DNA of 64,000 nucleotides from Platynereis dumerilii (lineage: Eukaryota; Annelida; Polychaeta; Phyllodocida; Nereididae), in NCBI GenBank assembly GCA_026936325.1, contig JAPTHN010000011.1, positions 35,932,629 to 35,996,628 on the forward strand. Reading direction: 5' to 3'. A program made the translations under genes and the position numbers. Of this stretch, positions 51,269 through 62,299 are shown piece after piece. A model generated the notes under the pieces. The model did no database searches and was not told where the DNA came from. It was given only the letters and a program-made list of their open reading frames with translations. Every line of letters begins with the position of its first letter. The first letter of the stretch is position 1.

Positions 51269-51359
51269 CACTCTAAAAAATGTTGGGACAAAATTGGTTT
51301 TTTAGATTCAAAACCATTTTGAATCTAAAAAACCAATTTTGTCTGAAATTTTTAGAGTG
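51269..51359. mobile_element. 91-bp near-perfect palindrome (mini-MITE)
   Basis: Arms of 45 and 43 bases start CACTCTAAAAA. The inner 27 bases of each arm pair perfectly around a 3-base loop (CCA). The paralogous sites at 24627 and 29992 read straight through (CCCAGACATATGTGG), so it is an insertion with AT next to both ends. A transcript would fold into a long hairpin. Confidence 0.8.
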
Positions 51360-51630
51360 ATACGTGGATGGTAATTGGATAAATTCGGGAAAAATGTGTG
51401 GGAGTCTCTGAAATGCAATTCGTTAGTGTGATATTTCTCCACAAATTGAGCGACAAAAGCTCAAAAAGATGGTTGTCCAGACAGAAATCAGGACTTTTAA
51501 GCCTACAAAAGTTAAGTTCCTCTGTTAATTGACTTGCAATTGTTGTTATGCATTTGTGTAAGAAAATGAAAAGAAGCTTGTATTTACCTTATCTGCACCA
51601 AAACCAGCGTCATGGACACACCTTCATATA

Positions 51631-52149
51631 TTATTATCGTTTTCATAGCTACATGTTTTTCAAGTTTGCAATTTGCTTCATTCCAAAACTGTGATGTCAG
51701 AGATTAAGTTGAATATTTCTGTTTATTACAAGCACAGATTTCAGTAAACTGACAAAGTGCAGTGACACATGGATGATGTATGTTTCACTATGCACTGTAA
51801 CTGAACCAAACAGACTACTTAGCCTGAAAGGAGCAATTACTGTAAAAAATGTTGTTTGAAATTGTGATGACTGGTGTCCTGTGAAAAACAGTAACACATT
51901 TTGTTTGGAAAACAATTAATGAGGTGCAACTCTCAGCTTAGACATGCATTGTTTGTCGTGGTTGTACATAATAGTAACATTGCCTGACAGTTTTAAATTC
52001 CTTTGTCATGAACTGTGATGTCAAACTCTGAACTGATATGTCACAGATTGAAGATTAGACCAATCACATCGACAGATACCCGATGATGTCACGGTTTAAC
52101 TGCAAAACGAAGTTTTCAAAAAAACACATAGCTATGAAAACGATAATAA
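51631..52149. mobile_element. Inverted-repeat element, 519 bp
   Basis: The ends TTATTATCGTTTTCATAGCT (left) and its complement (right, 52123-52149) are inverted. Weaker similarity continues for about 90 bases in each arm, including AAACTGTGATGTCA against AAACCGTGACATCA. The paralogue near 30930 lacks it. The class is unknown. Confidence 0.65.
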
Positions 52150-52189
52150 ACAAACTAGTACGATATTGTTTATACTTTGTCATTGCATA

Positions 52190-52283
52190 ATCAAATGCTC
52201 GGTTACGACCCTTTCTTCCAACAGCATCCATAATGCCTCCTGGAAGGTTGTTATAAATAAATCAATCAATCAATCAACCATAA
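52190..52283 (+). mobile_element. Short retroposon tail with (TCAA)n
   Basis: A fragment ends AAATAAATCAATCAATCAAT, a short tandem 3' tail like those of truncated LINEs. Only about 90 bases can be assigned. Confidence 0.4.
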
Positions 52284-54276
52284 TTTGTGATTATGATATA
52301 TTTTTTTAATTGTATTTTTATGCCTTCTCTCTTTCAGTTTGTTATACCTGTGAATTGTCATTTACGTCATTTGCACCTTGTTGTTTTGATGAAGATATGC
52401 GCTGCATATTAACTCCTTTGATATTGCCATGGCAGAATCAAAAGATTCTTACTTTATTTTTGAAACAACGAACATGCTGTCATTCATTTTAAAGCATTGA
52501 ATGTATTCATCTAGCCCTGTCTTTATAATTGTTTCAAAACATGTTCTTGTGTATCTGACAATATCTAGACAACAAATTATATAACAGGAGACCAAGATAA
52601 AATCCTTTTGGCTCATTATTTTTACACAGGAAGGATCTTGTTTCAGTAATGACTCATTTCAAATCAAAAATAATAGTCCTTATTCATGCTAAATGCACAT
52701 GTAAATAAATAAATACAAATATAAACAATATGTACATGTATATCTACATTGACAAAATAGAAGTTATGTCACATATATCTGAAGTCCAATCCTCCGTGCT
52801 CCTGTGTCCCATAGCACACAATTCTCGAACTTATACCTCAACCCTCATATCACATTCTTGACTAAAAATCATTATAGACAAGATAAAGTTTTTGGTAGTT
52901 GGCCTGCATAGTAATATTATTGTCTGGATGTTTGAAAGTAATGTCATCCTTAATTTTGTTACATCAGATCTTTCAGTTCCTTCAAATCACTTATTTCGCT
53001 GGTCTACATCCTGTCGCTGGCAATGTTCTGGCAATGTTCTGGCAAGGATGGACATGGGTGGACATGGTGTATTTTCCTGATAAGGAACAGCAACAGGACC
53101 TAGCACAAATTGCTATAGGGTCTGCTGTGCTGTCTGTTGTGCTGTTGACGATTCTTAAGAAATGAGCTCCAGCTCATGCTAATCCAGTTATTTCATTTAT
53201 ATGCCAATAGCACTTGGGAGAAAATTGGGTATTCCCAATAGTGAAGCCAAGATCAGGTCATGGCAGGATCTGTTGTAACCTGTTCTTGGATAGAATAAGG
53301 GTAACAATCCCTATACCAGGGAATCTTCCTGCAATTTACCAATTTGCTTGTCATGTCCCCAGGGTCGTGGATTTACCATATAACACAGGATACTCTGTAT
53401 TGGTTTGTTCGACATTATGGGTAAATCTTGATTGACACGCTTGAGCTGCCATTTGTAATTTGTCTTTTCAACTCTCTTGAAATAATGTCGTGATCCAGAA
53501 TACTGGCTTTGGGGGGAGTCATTAAAATCCTGTTTTTAATGAGAGACCTGAGCAGGATGCCTTTGACTTGTGAGGCAAAAAACCAAAAAGAAAATAGCTT
53601 AATCACAGGATGCGATTTTAATAAGCTAATGGGTGAACATTTTTGATAATTATGTCAAATTACCAGTGCTTCCCAAGGTTTGCAGTGTGATTTCCATCTT
53701 TTTCTGACTTATTATTCAAAAATTGGATCAGAAATAGATAATCACTCATATTATCCTTATTCCTCACATTTTGAAAACTGAATTATCCAAGAATTTTGAA
53801 TCATTATGTAAGGAGCTTGATTAAGGTTGTACTATTTGGAAATGATAATGATCTGGACCTAAAGCTGACAGTTGAAAAGAGCGCAGTACTTTGCTTCTAC
53901 CATCTGTTGAATGAGGCATCTGTAATGTGAGGGACATTTTTAGCTTTGCATAATCCAACATTCGCAAGGGTTCTATTCTAAATCAATGTTAGATGCCATT
54001 AACAGAATATTTGGAATGCATTTCGAGCGCAGTGGCTGCCACTTCTAACTTTTAATATTTATGTCAATATTGCTTAGCGAAATATCATCAGGAGTCATGC
54101 AATATGCAAAGCTTCAAGTGGGGTTTTTCTTCTTTGCAACATTTCTCAATAATCTGCAAATATGACAACCCAAATAGACTTTTGTTAATTGACTGTAAAC
54201 AGAATATGGTGGTTCATCTCTGATCTATTTAGATTGATAAATATCTGTAACATCTGTTACAGGCTTCAGAATTTAA

Positions 54277-55251
54277 CAGGGTTGCGATTTTTATTGATTT
54301 TTATAAAAAAATCAAAAAAATCGGATTTTTTTTATTTAAATCGGATTTTTTTTTATTTAAATCGGATTTAAATCATCAATGGAAAAAGTTCATTTTCTGT
54401 ATCAATTTCACCAACTGTTATTAATTTTTATGCATTGACATATTATGAATAACACATATATGGATGTCAATAAGGCATATATATAATAATTTTGTTTAAA
54501 TTAGAGAAATTATAATGCAAAATTATGAAATCAAGGCAGGTGATGTATTAAATATAATAATTATAATGTAAGCTACGGCAGCAGTTCCACATTTTGATAC
54601 GGATGTGTTAATAAATGTCTTTTTCACTGAACATCAATCATAACTATACGGCTTACTTGTAATAGAAGTACACCTTCTAAAAGATAAAAGGGGATGTCAA
54701 AACGGGTCATCATTTTCCCTACTCTGCAATGAACTGAACTGCTACGTTAAATCACCAGTCTCAGCACTCAGTCTCACGATGCCAGTTAATTGTGTTTCAC
54801 ATGTAGTGTATTTGATATCAGTTTAGCAGTAGGGGCTTTGGGGACAGCGCTGCATTTGCAGAACATGGCTTTGTTTTTTCATTGCAACAATGAAATTGTT
54901 TAGAGAATCATGAGAATGCCATGATTGAAATAAAATTGTTTAAATCTTTATTTACATGTATGTAGTCATTCTACGCGGATATATTTATCAGAAATATTTT
55001 TTCATACAGTATATATAAAATTATATCTTATATTTATACAAGGGGCCTGTGTGATATGTCATTAGACATATTTATGAAAGAGTATTGCTAAATGGTAGGT
55101 TGCAAGCTGTAATATCTCACTGCCAGCTTTATTTGTGCTTTTTTAAGCCTTTTTATCACAACTTTGATTTAAATCATGATTTTTATTGAGCGATTTAAAT
55201 CATGATTTAAATCAATGATTTAAATCGAATGATTTAAATCAAGCAACCCTG
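54277..55251. mobile_element. hAT-type non-autonomous element with 8-bp duplication
   Basis: It starts CAGGGTTGC and ends GCAACCCTG. The 8-base GAATTTAA lies outside both ends (54269-54276 and 55252-55259), as expected for hAT. The paralogous empty site at 32325 reads GCTTCAGGATTAACCTCC. Both ends are built of GATTTAAATC units (at least six at the right, three at the left). The 975-bp body is AT-rich and has no transposase frame. Confidence 0.92.
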
Positions 55252-55694
55252 GAATTTAACCTCCTGAAATACACCAAACATAGCATACAAGTTCTGCTGC
55301 CGAAGGCAGGTTGGTTTCACAACCACTTGACTTCGTTCTGTCAATCAGACTGGTGTCCTCTTACTGAAAGTAGAATTTCATTGAGAAGAATTGAAATCAG
55401 CAGAAGTAGCAAAATCTAAAAAATGACCGACAGACAAGTAGAGTGATATCTGTCTGTGTCACGAGAGACCGTCATGAAGCCAAAGAATGCAATTGAGAGA
55501 CTTCCACACATTTGGTCTATACTTTGCAATTTATCTGTCGAATGCACCATATTAGACCCAGAATAAAAGATAGCCATGGCCTTCGGATTTTAGCAATAAA
55601 AAAATGTGAAATATGAATTGTTCGGCCTACTATGCTTTTGCGTGGTGTGCCTTTTCAAACTTGCGAAGTCTCTTTAAGGACCCATAAATACCTA

Positions 55695-55843
55695 CACTGT
55701 AAAACCTGCTGCGTTACTTTAACACAGCTACCACAATGAATACAAAAAAGTGCCATTTTACATCAGAAAACCGTTGTTTCTATTACATGTACTGTTGCTT
55801 TAACGGTAAATGCCATAAAAGTAACACAGCTGGGTTTATAGTG
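55695..55843. mobile_element. MITE, 149 bp, CACTG ends with TA duplication
   Basis: The ends CACTGTAAAACCTGCTG and, on the other strand, CACTATAAACCCAGCTG are inverted. The similarity includes GTTACTTT. TA flanks both sides (55693-55694 and 55844-55845). Paralogous empty sites at 37090 and 47230 read CCTATTTTCC and CCTAGTTTC. Confidence 0.85.
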
Positions 55844-56505
55844 TAGTTCCAGTAATGTGCACCGTACTTGTATATGCTTCATCACAGTCTCTTATCAGCA
55901 ATCATTTTTAAGGTAAATAGAGGCATGTAAATTCCTTCCTAGCTAGTGCTCACTATATGAGATGAGATGTTTTTCACAATTTGGCACCAAACTATAATTG
56001 GTTTCTATATTAACATGATCTCAACCATTTATTACATGGGCCTGTAAGCCAACTGATGAAATGAAATTGCTTTATTGGTATGCTGTAAATGTAAACCCAC
56101 TGGAATATCCATAAATTGCCCCTCTTTCAAAAGAAGGATCGTCTTATCTGCATCGCCTCTGAATGACATGGACCTTAGTGGTTGTGAGCGTTAACCTTGC
56201 CATGATGTAGTTTGAGCCGATCTGTCAAATGAAGGTTGTATTACTGGTTTTGGCTTGCAATCTATTCAGCTTTTGCCAAGAAATGTCCAGAAGTTATTAG
56301 CCAGTAATTTTACCCCAATAAAAGTAGATGCAGACTGCTGCAAGAATCTTACAGCGTAAGTTGCTTTGCTTTTCAGAGTCAGTCTTTGATTGGAGTAGGA
56401 AACAACGCTATATAATATATACAGTGCGGCCTGTAAGTATGTGAAACGCATGACATTGTGCCATTGCATCTATTCTAAACATCCTCAGCCTAACTGCTTG
56501 TGGAG

Positions 56506-59161
56506 TAGGGTGTACCAAAAAATGAAAAAGTTCTCTGATCTTAACACCTATTGGTCAAAACATGAGGTTTGGTTAGTAGATCACTATGAAATTTTTTTTT
56601 TGAAAATCGGAGAAGTCCTTACGCCGGTCCAAGCCTCTTGAAATTTACATGTCAAAAAAGAGCAAAAAATCGCCATTTTTGCCTAGTTTTGTGCCTAATA
56701 TGCCACCTACAACTATGACTTATGCCTAAAAGTGTAACTAATTACTCCTTTCTAAGTCATGACTTGGATGATATTTATGTTGGGTCAGTTTTATCATTTC
56801 TAACCCTCAAAATAACCCATCTTTGGTCAGAAATAGCGTAAAAATGGTCTTTTTAATCAATGAAGTGCTGTATCTTGAGAACTAAAGCAGATAGAGACAT
56901 GATATAGACACCAAAATCTCCGGAATATCCACATTCATATTCATCTTCAATACATTTTAGGGCCCTTTACCCAATACTTTTTGAGTTATTAGCAAAAAAC
57001 TAATTAATTGCCTTTATTTTCATGGGAATCGTAAGTGAAAATACATTTAATAGCACAAATCATTGAAGATAGGTACCTGGTGAACCTCTGATTTATCTGC
57101 TATATATATTATATAATTTGAAAACACAAAAAGCTATTCTATTATTTATAGTGAAGGAGTATTACAATTCCAGGGATTACTTATCTACATCAAAATATTG
57201 TCTTATTTTGAGAAAGGCATTCAAAGAAGTGAAAAAGTTTGATTTGTTACAAAGGTTACCATGTAATCAGGGGAAAAATAATTTTCTTTGTTGTATAATA
57301 TGCTACTAAACCAGCATTGCATGTTATCAACAATTATGTGTCTGAGAAACAATTTGTCAAAAAGGGTAGGCTGAGGTGGATGGTTTCCATACGAGTCTGT
57401 CTCCAATTGACAGTTATGAGTACATACTACAATGATATGGAACTTGTGAAGGATAGATAAATGCAGTACAACATGAATTAATATTTCTAGCAACATTTAA
57501 GATATAATAATTGCTTTATCAATGTCACTGTTAGTGTTTCATAGCTGAGTATACCCTTTAAATTACTGTTTATTGGGTTCCTCTGGTCTATATTCATTAT
57601 CTTCAGTTATGTCACTGGCAGGCGCATGATTTTTATTATCTCTCACACATGTTGGAAGGCTTGTTGCTAACTTTTTTGTCAATTTAGCCTGTATGTAATT
57701 CTTTCTCATTGACATACATAAATTGTCTCAGTTTATTGTCAATACTGAAATACCCTATGTCATTCATTATATCATCCACTACGTCAAACAATTTTATTAT
57801 CAATAATTATGGGTTCAAAGCATTGATAATTGATTATTCTCAGGATCATCAAGAACATTTTCTGAATATTTCCATTTCTTAGTAGTTGTTCAGACCTTTC
57901 CTTCAGTTTCATTCTTGCACCACAAGAACTTCTTCAAATGACTGACTTTTGGTGTTATACATTCATATTGTACTGCATTTATCTGGCCTTCTCAAGTTCC
58001 ATACCATTGTTTTATGTCCTCATAATTGTCAATTGGAGGCAGACTTGTATGCAAGCCATCCACCTTTGACAAATTGTTTCTCAGACACATAATTGTTGAT
58101 AACATGCAATGCTGGTTTAGTAGCATATTGTACAACAAAGAAAATTATTTTTCCCCTGATTTCATGGTAACCTTTGTAACAAATCAAATTTTTTCACTTA
58201 TTTGAATGCCTTTCTCAAAGTAAGACAATATTTTGATGTAGATAAGTAATCCATGGTATTGTAATACTCCTTCACCATAAATAATAAAATATCTTTTTGT
58301 GTTCAAATTATATAATATCACTATGTTGTCTGTGATAATATATATAGCAGATAAATCAGAGGTTCACCAGGTACCTATCTTCAATGATTTGTGCTATTAA
58401 ATGTATTTTCACTGACGATTCCCATGAAAATAAAGGCAATTAATTGGTTTTTTGCTAATAACTCAAAAAGTATGGCTCAAGTCCAATATACGGATAAGAA
58501 GTTCCTGAGGGACTGTTTACTTCATAAAATCATTGCGTCACAACCGTTGTCATGACGTCACATGGGGGCTGCCGCCCCCACACCCCCGCTGATTGGTTGA
58601 AATTGTTGTTGTGATGACGTCATCAGCCAAACAACACCCTTATTGTTACACTTGGAACTATTTGGTCCTTATATTGGACTTGAACCAAAAGTATAAGGTA
58701 AAGGGCCCTAAAATGTATTGAAGATGAATATAAATGTTGGTATTCCGGATATTTTGGTGTCAATATCATGTCTCTATCTGCTTTAGTTCTCAAGATACAG
58801 CACTTCATTGATTAAAAAGAGCATTTTTACGCTATTTCTGACCAAAGGTGGGTTATTTTGAGGGTTAGAAATGATAAAACTGACCCAACATAAATGTCAT
58901 CCAAGTCATGACTTAGAAAGGAGTAATTAGACACACTTTTAGGCATAAGTCATAGTTGTAGGTGGCATATTAGGCACAAAACTAGGCGAAAATGGCAATT
59001 TTTTGCTCTTTTTTGACATGTAAATTTCAAGAGGCTTGGACCGGCGTAAGGACTTCTCCGATTTTCAAAAAAAAATTTCATAGTGATCTACTTACCAAAC
59101 CTCATGTTTTGACCGATAGGTGTTAAGATCAGAGAACCTTTTCATTTTTTGGTACACCCTA
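56506..59161. mobile_element. hAT-like foldback element with ~1-kb arms
   Basis: The ends are TAGGGTGTACC (56506) and GGTACACCCTA (to 59161), with an 8-bp duplication TTGTGGAG on both sides (56498-56505 and 59162-59169). The arms 56506-57482 and about 57960-59161 are inverted copies of high similarity, around a ~480-base centre. The right arm is longer because it contains a 213-bp MITE. The TAGGG end and 8-bp duplication suggest the hAT superfamily. Open frames of up to about 90 codons in the arms are not preserved between the two arms, so I do not call a gene. Confidence 0.88.
58474..58686. mobile_element. 213-bp MITE with two TGACGTCA sites
   Basis: It is present only in the right arm of the foldback element; the left arm (about 56970) is the empty site. 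The ends GGCTCAAGTCCAATATA and, inverted, GGTTCAAGTCCAATATA are flanked by the 8-bp duplication AAAAGTAT (58466-58473 and 58687-58694). The centre is GC-rich and has two perfect TGACGTCA palindromes (58553-58560 and 58615-58622) and an inverted CCAAT word (GATTGG, near 58591). The superfamily is unclear: hAT, P or Merlin would fit an 8-bp duplication. Confidence 0.9.
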
Positions 59162-60573
59162 TTGTGGAGGCATGAATTTTCATCGGATGAAAGGGAAACA
59201 AAGTGGGTCATAAAGGCCGATGTGTGAGGCAAGTGGGATAAAAGTAGCAGCCCATTTTCTTCGCTGTAGTCGGAGTTAGGTATGGGTCAAAGTCTTTGAT
59301 AAGTAAGTGAACCACCCTTCCCCATACTCCTGGCAGCTGCACTGCTAAATCAGGCCACACAGGCAGCTATAATGTATGTAAGCTGTACCCACTCAGTGGC
59401 CTGGCTTCTGCCCTAAGAAGCAGTAATATATTCACCCTAGCCTAGTTTTGAAGTCCCATGAGCCAATCAGATTGTATCTGCCCATGAGTGATTCACATGT
59501 GGCAAATTTCAAAAGCTAGTGTGTTTACAACACATTCTGAAGAATGCTGTCTTTTCTGGGAAGTGGTTTCATTTTGCCAGGTCTATGGAGGAGTGTGGAA
59601 TTCTTGAGGTTGGCTGGATAGCAGTGACTGACTGTCTTCACATAGCGTGACCCTAAATTATGACATTTCTTTAGGCCTATTAAAAATATTAAGAAATATA
59701 TTTTTAGATTTTTCCTCCCCATATTTTCTACACATATGAATTGCCATTTTGCTGGTTATAATATTTGACTGTGTCCAGTCTGGGAACTTACAGCATCTCC
59801 ATGTGTCGTCTTTGAAGTACTGATAATGATTAGGATTATGTTACTTTTAACAATATTAATATATCATTAAATGCATATAGTCCTATATATATTACAAAAA
59901 TGCCAAGTCTACATGAGACACAAACTCTCTAACAATTTATCACATTCCTGTACCAATCCTTCAAACTACACTTTTCAAATGGAACAGATATATATAAATA
60001 TTATATACATCAATTAGCTCCAGACCACAGCAGCTGGTTTCTTTACATCTTGAACAGCACATGGGTTTATCAACTGGCAAACAACTGGGGAATTCCATTT
60101 TGGTTGTGGTCTACAAAGGGGTGAGCTGATAGGCTGGCCAAGTTAAGTCACACCCACCTAAGTAAACCAGGTCATAATATGGTAATCTTTGAAATAGTGG
60201 CCAGAGCAGCCTGTTTTGTCAAGGTACGACTTGTCAAGATGCCCTTCCCTATCTTTTAACATTGGGCCTGCGTTTCACTTACTTATCAAAGACTTTGACC
60301 CATACCTAACTCCAACTACAGCAAAGAAAATTGGCTGCTATTTTTATCCCGCATGCCTCACATATCGGCCTTTATGACCCAAAATGTTTTCCTCTCATCG
60401 GATGAGAATTCGTACTTCCAGAAACATTTTGATTAAGGATGTTTAACATTGATGCTATGGCACAATATCATGCGTTTCACTTACTTACAGGCGGTACTGT
60501 ATCATGATTCTGAATGAGCCAGAAATCACAATGTCATTTTATTCCAATAATGATAACATCTTTCATTATTCTT

Positions 60574-60755
60574 ATATGGATGTGTTAAAATGGAATACAA
60601 TTAATATCACACTTTAGACTATCTTGACAGCTGAATTATTGTCTTTATAGTACTTAATGAATAAATATGGATGTGTTAAAATGGAATACAATTAATATCA
60701 CACTTTAGACTATCTTGACAGCTGAATTATTGTCTTTATAGTACTTAATGAATAA
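60574..60755. repeat. 91-bp exact tandem duplication (2 copies)
   Basis: Units 60574-60664 and 60665-60755 appear identical, starting ATATGGATGTG and ending TTAATGAATAA. The identity implies a recent event or an assembly duplication. Confidence 0.95.
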
Positions 60756-62100
60756 AGTTAGTAGACCTATGTTGCAGCATTTAATTCGGAAAGGGAACTT
60801 CAGTTTGACATGATTCCAAGAGAAATCTTAAAAAGTTAATCTAGAATGTGACAGTGACTGAAATTATTGCAAGCTCTTGTCAATTTTCTTCCAGTTATTC
60901 AAAGCAATGAAAAATGATGCATTAGCAGATCTAAAAAACAGTAGTAGAGGGAATGGCAGATCATTGGGAATCCTGTCTCTGTTCGGGACTGTCAAGTGGA
61001 ACCAGAATGCTGACAGTCCCTGGAAAATCGAATTGGGTCAACAATAATTTGATCTGTTTTGGACAGATCACCAGATCAGGTCGCACAACAGCTGTCCATA
61101 TTACTACGCCCAACTACTTTCACAAAGCATGGTTGCTGGCAAATATCCAGTCCACTGTTTTGAATGAAAATGTTTGGAAATCATGAGACAAAAAAAGAAA
61201 GTTTTGAAACTTTAGCATACACTTTGCCTGTGAAATTGATGATTTTACTCATCAGAAGTTTGATGGTATTCAATCTACTTATGCCATTTAGTGCATGTTA
61301 AATTGTGGTCAGAAAAGGGTCCAAAAAGAATGCATTCTCACTTATTCACGTGTCCATACAAAGCCAATGTTTTTGCTTTGTGATATCAAAAATGTTCAAT
61401 TGTATTTATTCTGTTACTTTATGGAGATTTATTAACAAGGACAACAATATAATTCTTAATTTCATAAAAGCTGTGTTACACTCAGCAAAATGTCTTGTCC
61501 ATGCCACAAGTGGCCCCCTCTTTACTGGCAATATATGTGAGCTACAATGTATACATCCTCCATGATAAAAAATAGTTCCGACTTCTTTTGGTATTTACAA
61601 GCTGTCTGCTTAAATTTGAAGCCAACCAAAGTCAGATTAGACACTTGCAGAGTTTTTGGAAATAAACTAGACCATCACTAAATGATGGAACTGTCCTGGT
61701 TTCTTCCACACTGTCCTGGTTTCTTCCAGAGATCGAAATTCTGTTGACCGCTCACAGCACTCTGCTATTCTGGGATCATGGGATACCTGAAGGGACTACT
61801 TTGACCTGGTTTCACAGTGCCCTCTATCGTGGATCTATTTGATTTATTTTTAGAATTGGGGAAGCCACATTCTTGGAGCAGCATGTGAGGGGCACTGAAG
61901 GGGGAGGGACTGTCATGAGATGTCATGGCGTTTTGTTAAAGAAACAAAACCGAAGAAACACCACTGTGTAAGGTGGTAGATTATGATTTAGTTATAAAAC
62001 AGTAATTGGATTAATTAGTCAGACAGAGTGTCTGCAGCAATTTTGAAACCAAATTCCAGGCTTTTCCTGGGTTTGCAACACCCTGCTCGTGCAACCAGCA
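60756..62100. other. Unassigned sequence
   Basis: Two open frames of 77 and 86 codons occur (60953-61186 and 61305-61565). The first begins with ATG, but neither carries a motif I recognise. A 20-base unit (CTGTCCTGGTTTCTTCCA) is duplicated at 61690-61729. No paralogue inside the window and no mobile element edges were seen. Confidence 0.35.
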
Positions 62101-62104
62101 GGTA

Positions 62105-62297
62105 AGGCCACACATAATTGATTCTTAGCTTCGCGGACCCGCCGACACAATAGATTTCCTGCCGATGGAAAAAATTATAAATTTTTTTTTTTACATTATA
62201 AAAAAAAATTTTTTCACCTTTTTTTTTGTCCTACCGACCGACCCTAGAAAGTGCCTCGAGAGTATTCGAGAAGCTAAAGATCAATTATGCGTGGCCT
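62105..62297. mobile_element. MITE with TA target duplication (family X, copy 2)
   Basis: It begins AGGCCACACATAATTGAT and ends ATCAATTATGCGTGGCCT, with TA at 62103-62104 and 62298-62299. The interior is the reverse of copy 1 at 6315, with GCGGACCCGCCGACAC and CCGACCGACCCTAG. The A/T runs in the middle are longer than in copy 1. Confidence 0.8.
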
Positions 62298-62299
62298 TA

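Larger units (their letters stand above)
51200..56400. repeat. Duplicated unit G
   Basis: Modules in order: L (51220-51480), a stretch paralogous to 31400-32250 at 53300-54180, N (53985), O (54215, resumed at 55255), Q (55430) and P (56010). It runs parallel to 29.9-37.4 kb. Four inserted elements interrupt it. 52290-53200 shows nothing recognisable except a small duplicated word (GGCAATGTTCT) near 53020. Confidence 0.65.
56422..60499. mobile_element. Tc1-like IR/DR element, split by a nested insertion
   Basis: The outer ends are inverted: CAGTGCGGCCTGTAAGTATG at 56422 and, from the other strand at 60499, CAGTACCGCCTGTAAGTAAG, with TA outside both (56420-56421 and 60500-60501). Inner repeats with GATAAGTAAGTGAA sit at 59300-59316 and inverted at 60270-60290. 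Each terminal arm is therefore about 230-240 bases with two direct repeats, the IR/DR plan. The left arm is split by the element at 56506-59161. Removing that insert and its duplication leaves roughly 1.4 kb. The core (59320-60257) shows no transposase, so it is non-autonomous. It has no close relation to the Tc1 element at 11944. Confidence 0.85.

Noticed and set aside
52899-53165. 88-codon frame with hydrophobic stretches, possible small membrane protein
   Set aside because: It starts at TTG and shows no conserved motif. Hydrophobic codons are expected from T-rich sequence.
57118-57309. Coding region in the left arm of the foldback element
   Set aside because: The frame is not preserved in the inverted right arm, and no transposase motif is seen.
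60953-61186. 77-codon ATG-initiated frame
   Set aside because: No motif was recognised and no paralogue or neighbouring exon was seen; a frame of this length is expected by chance in 64 kb. Kept only as a note.
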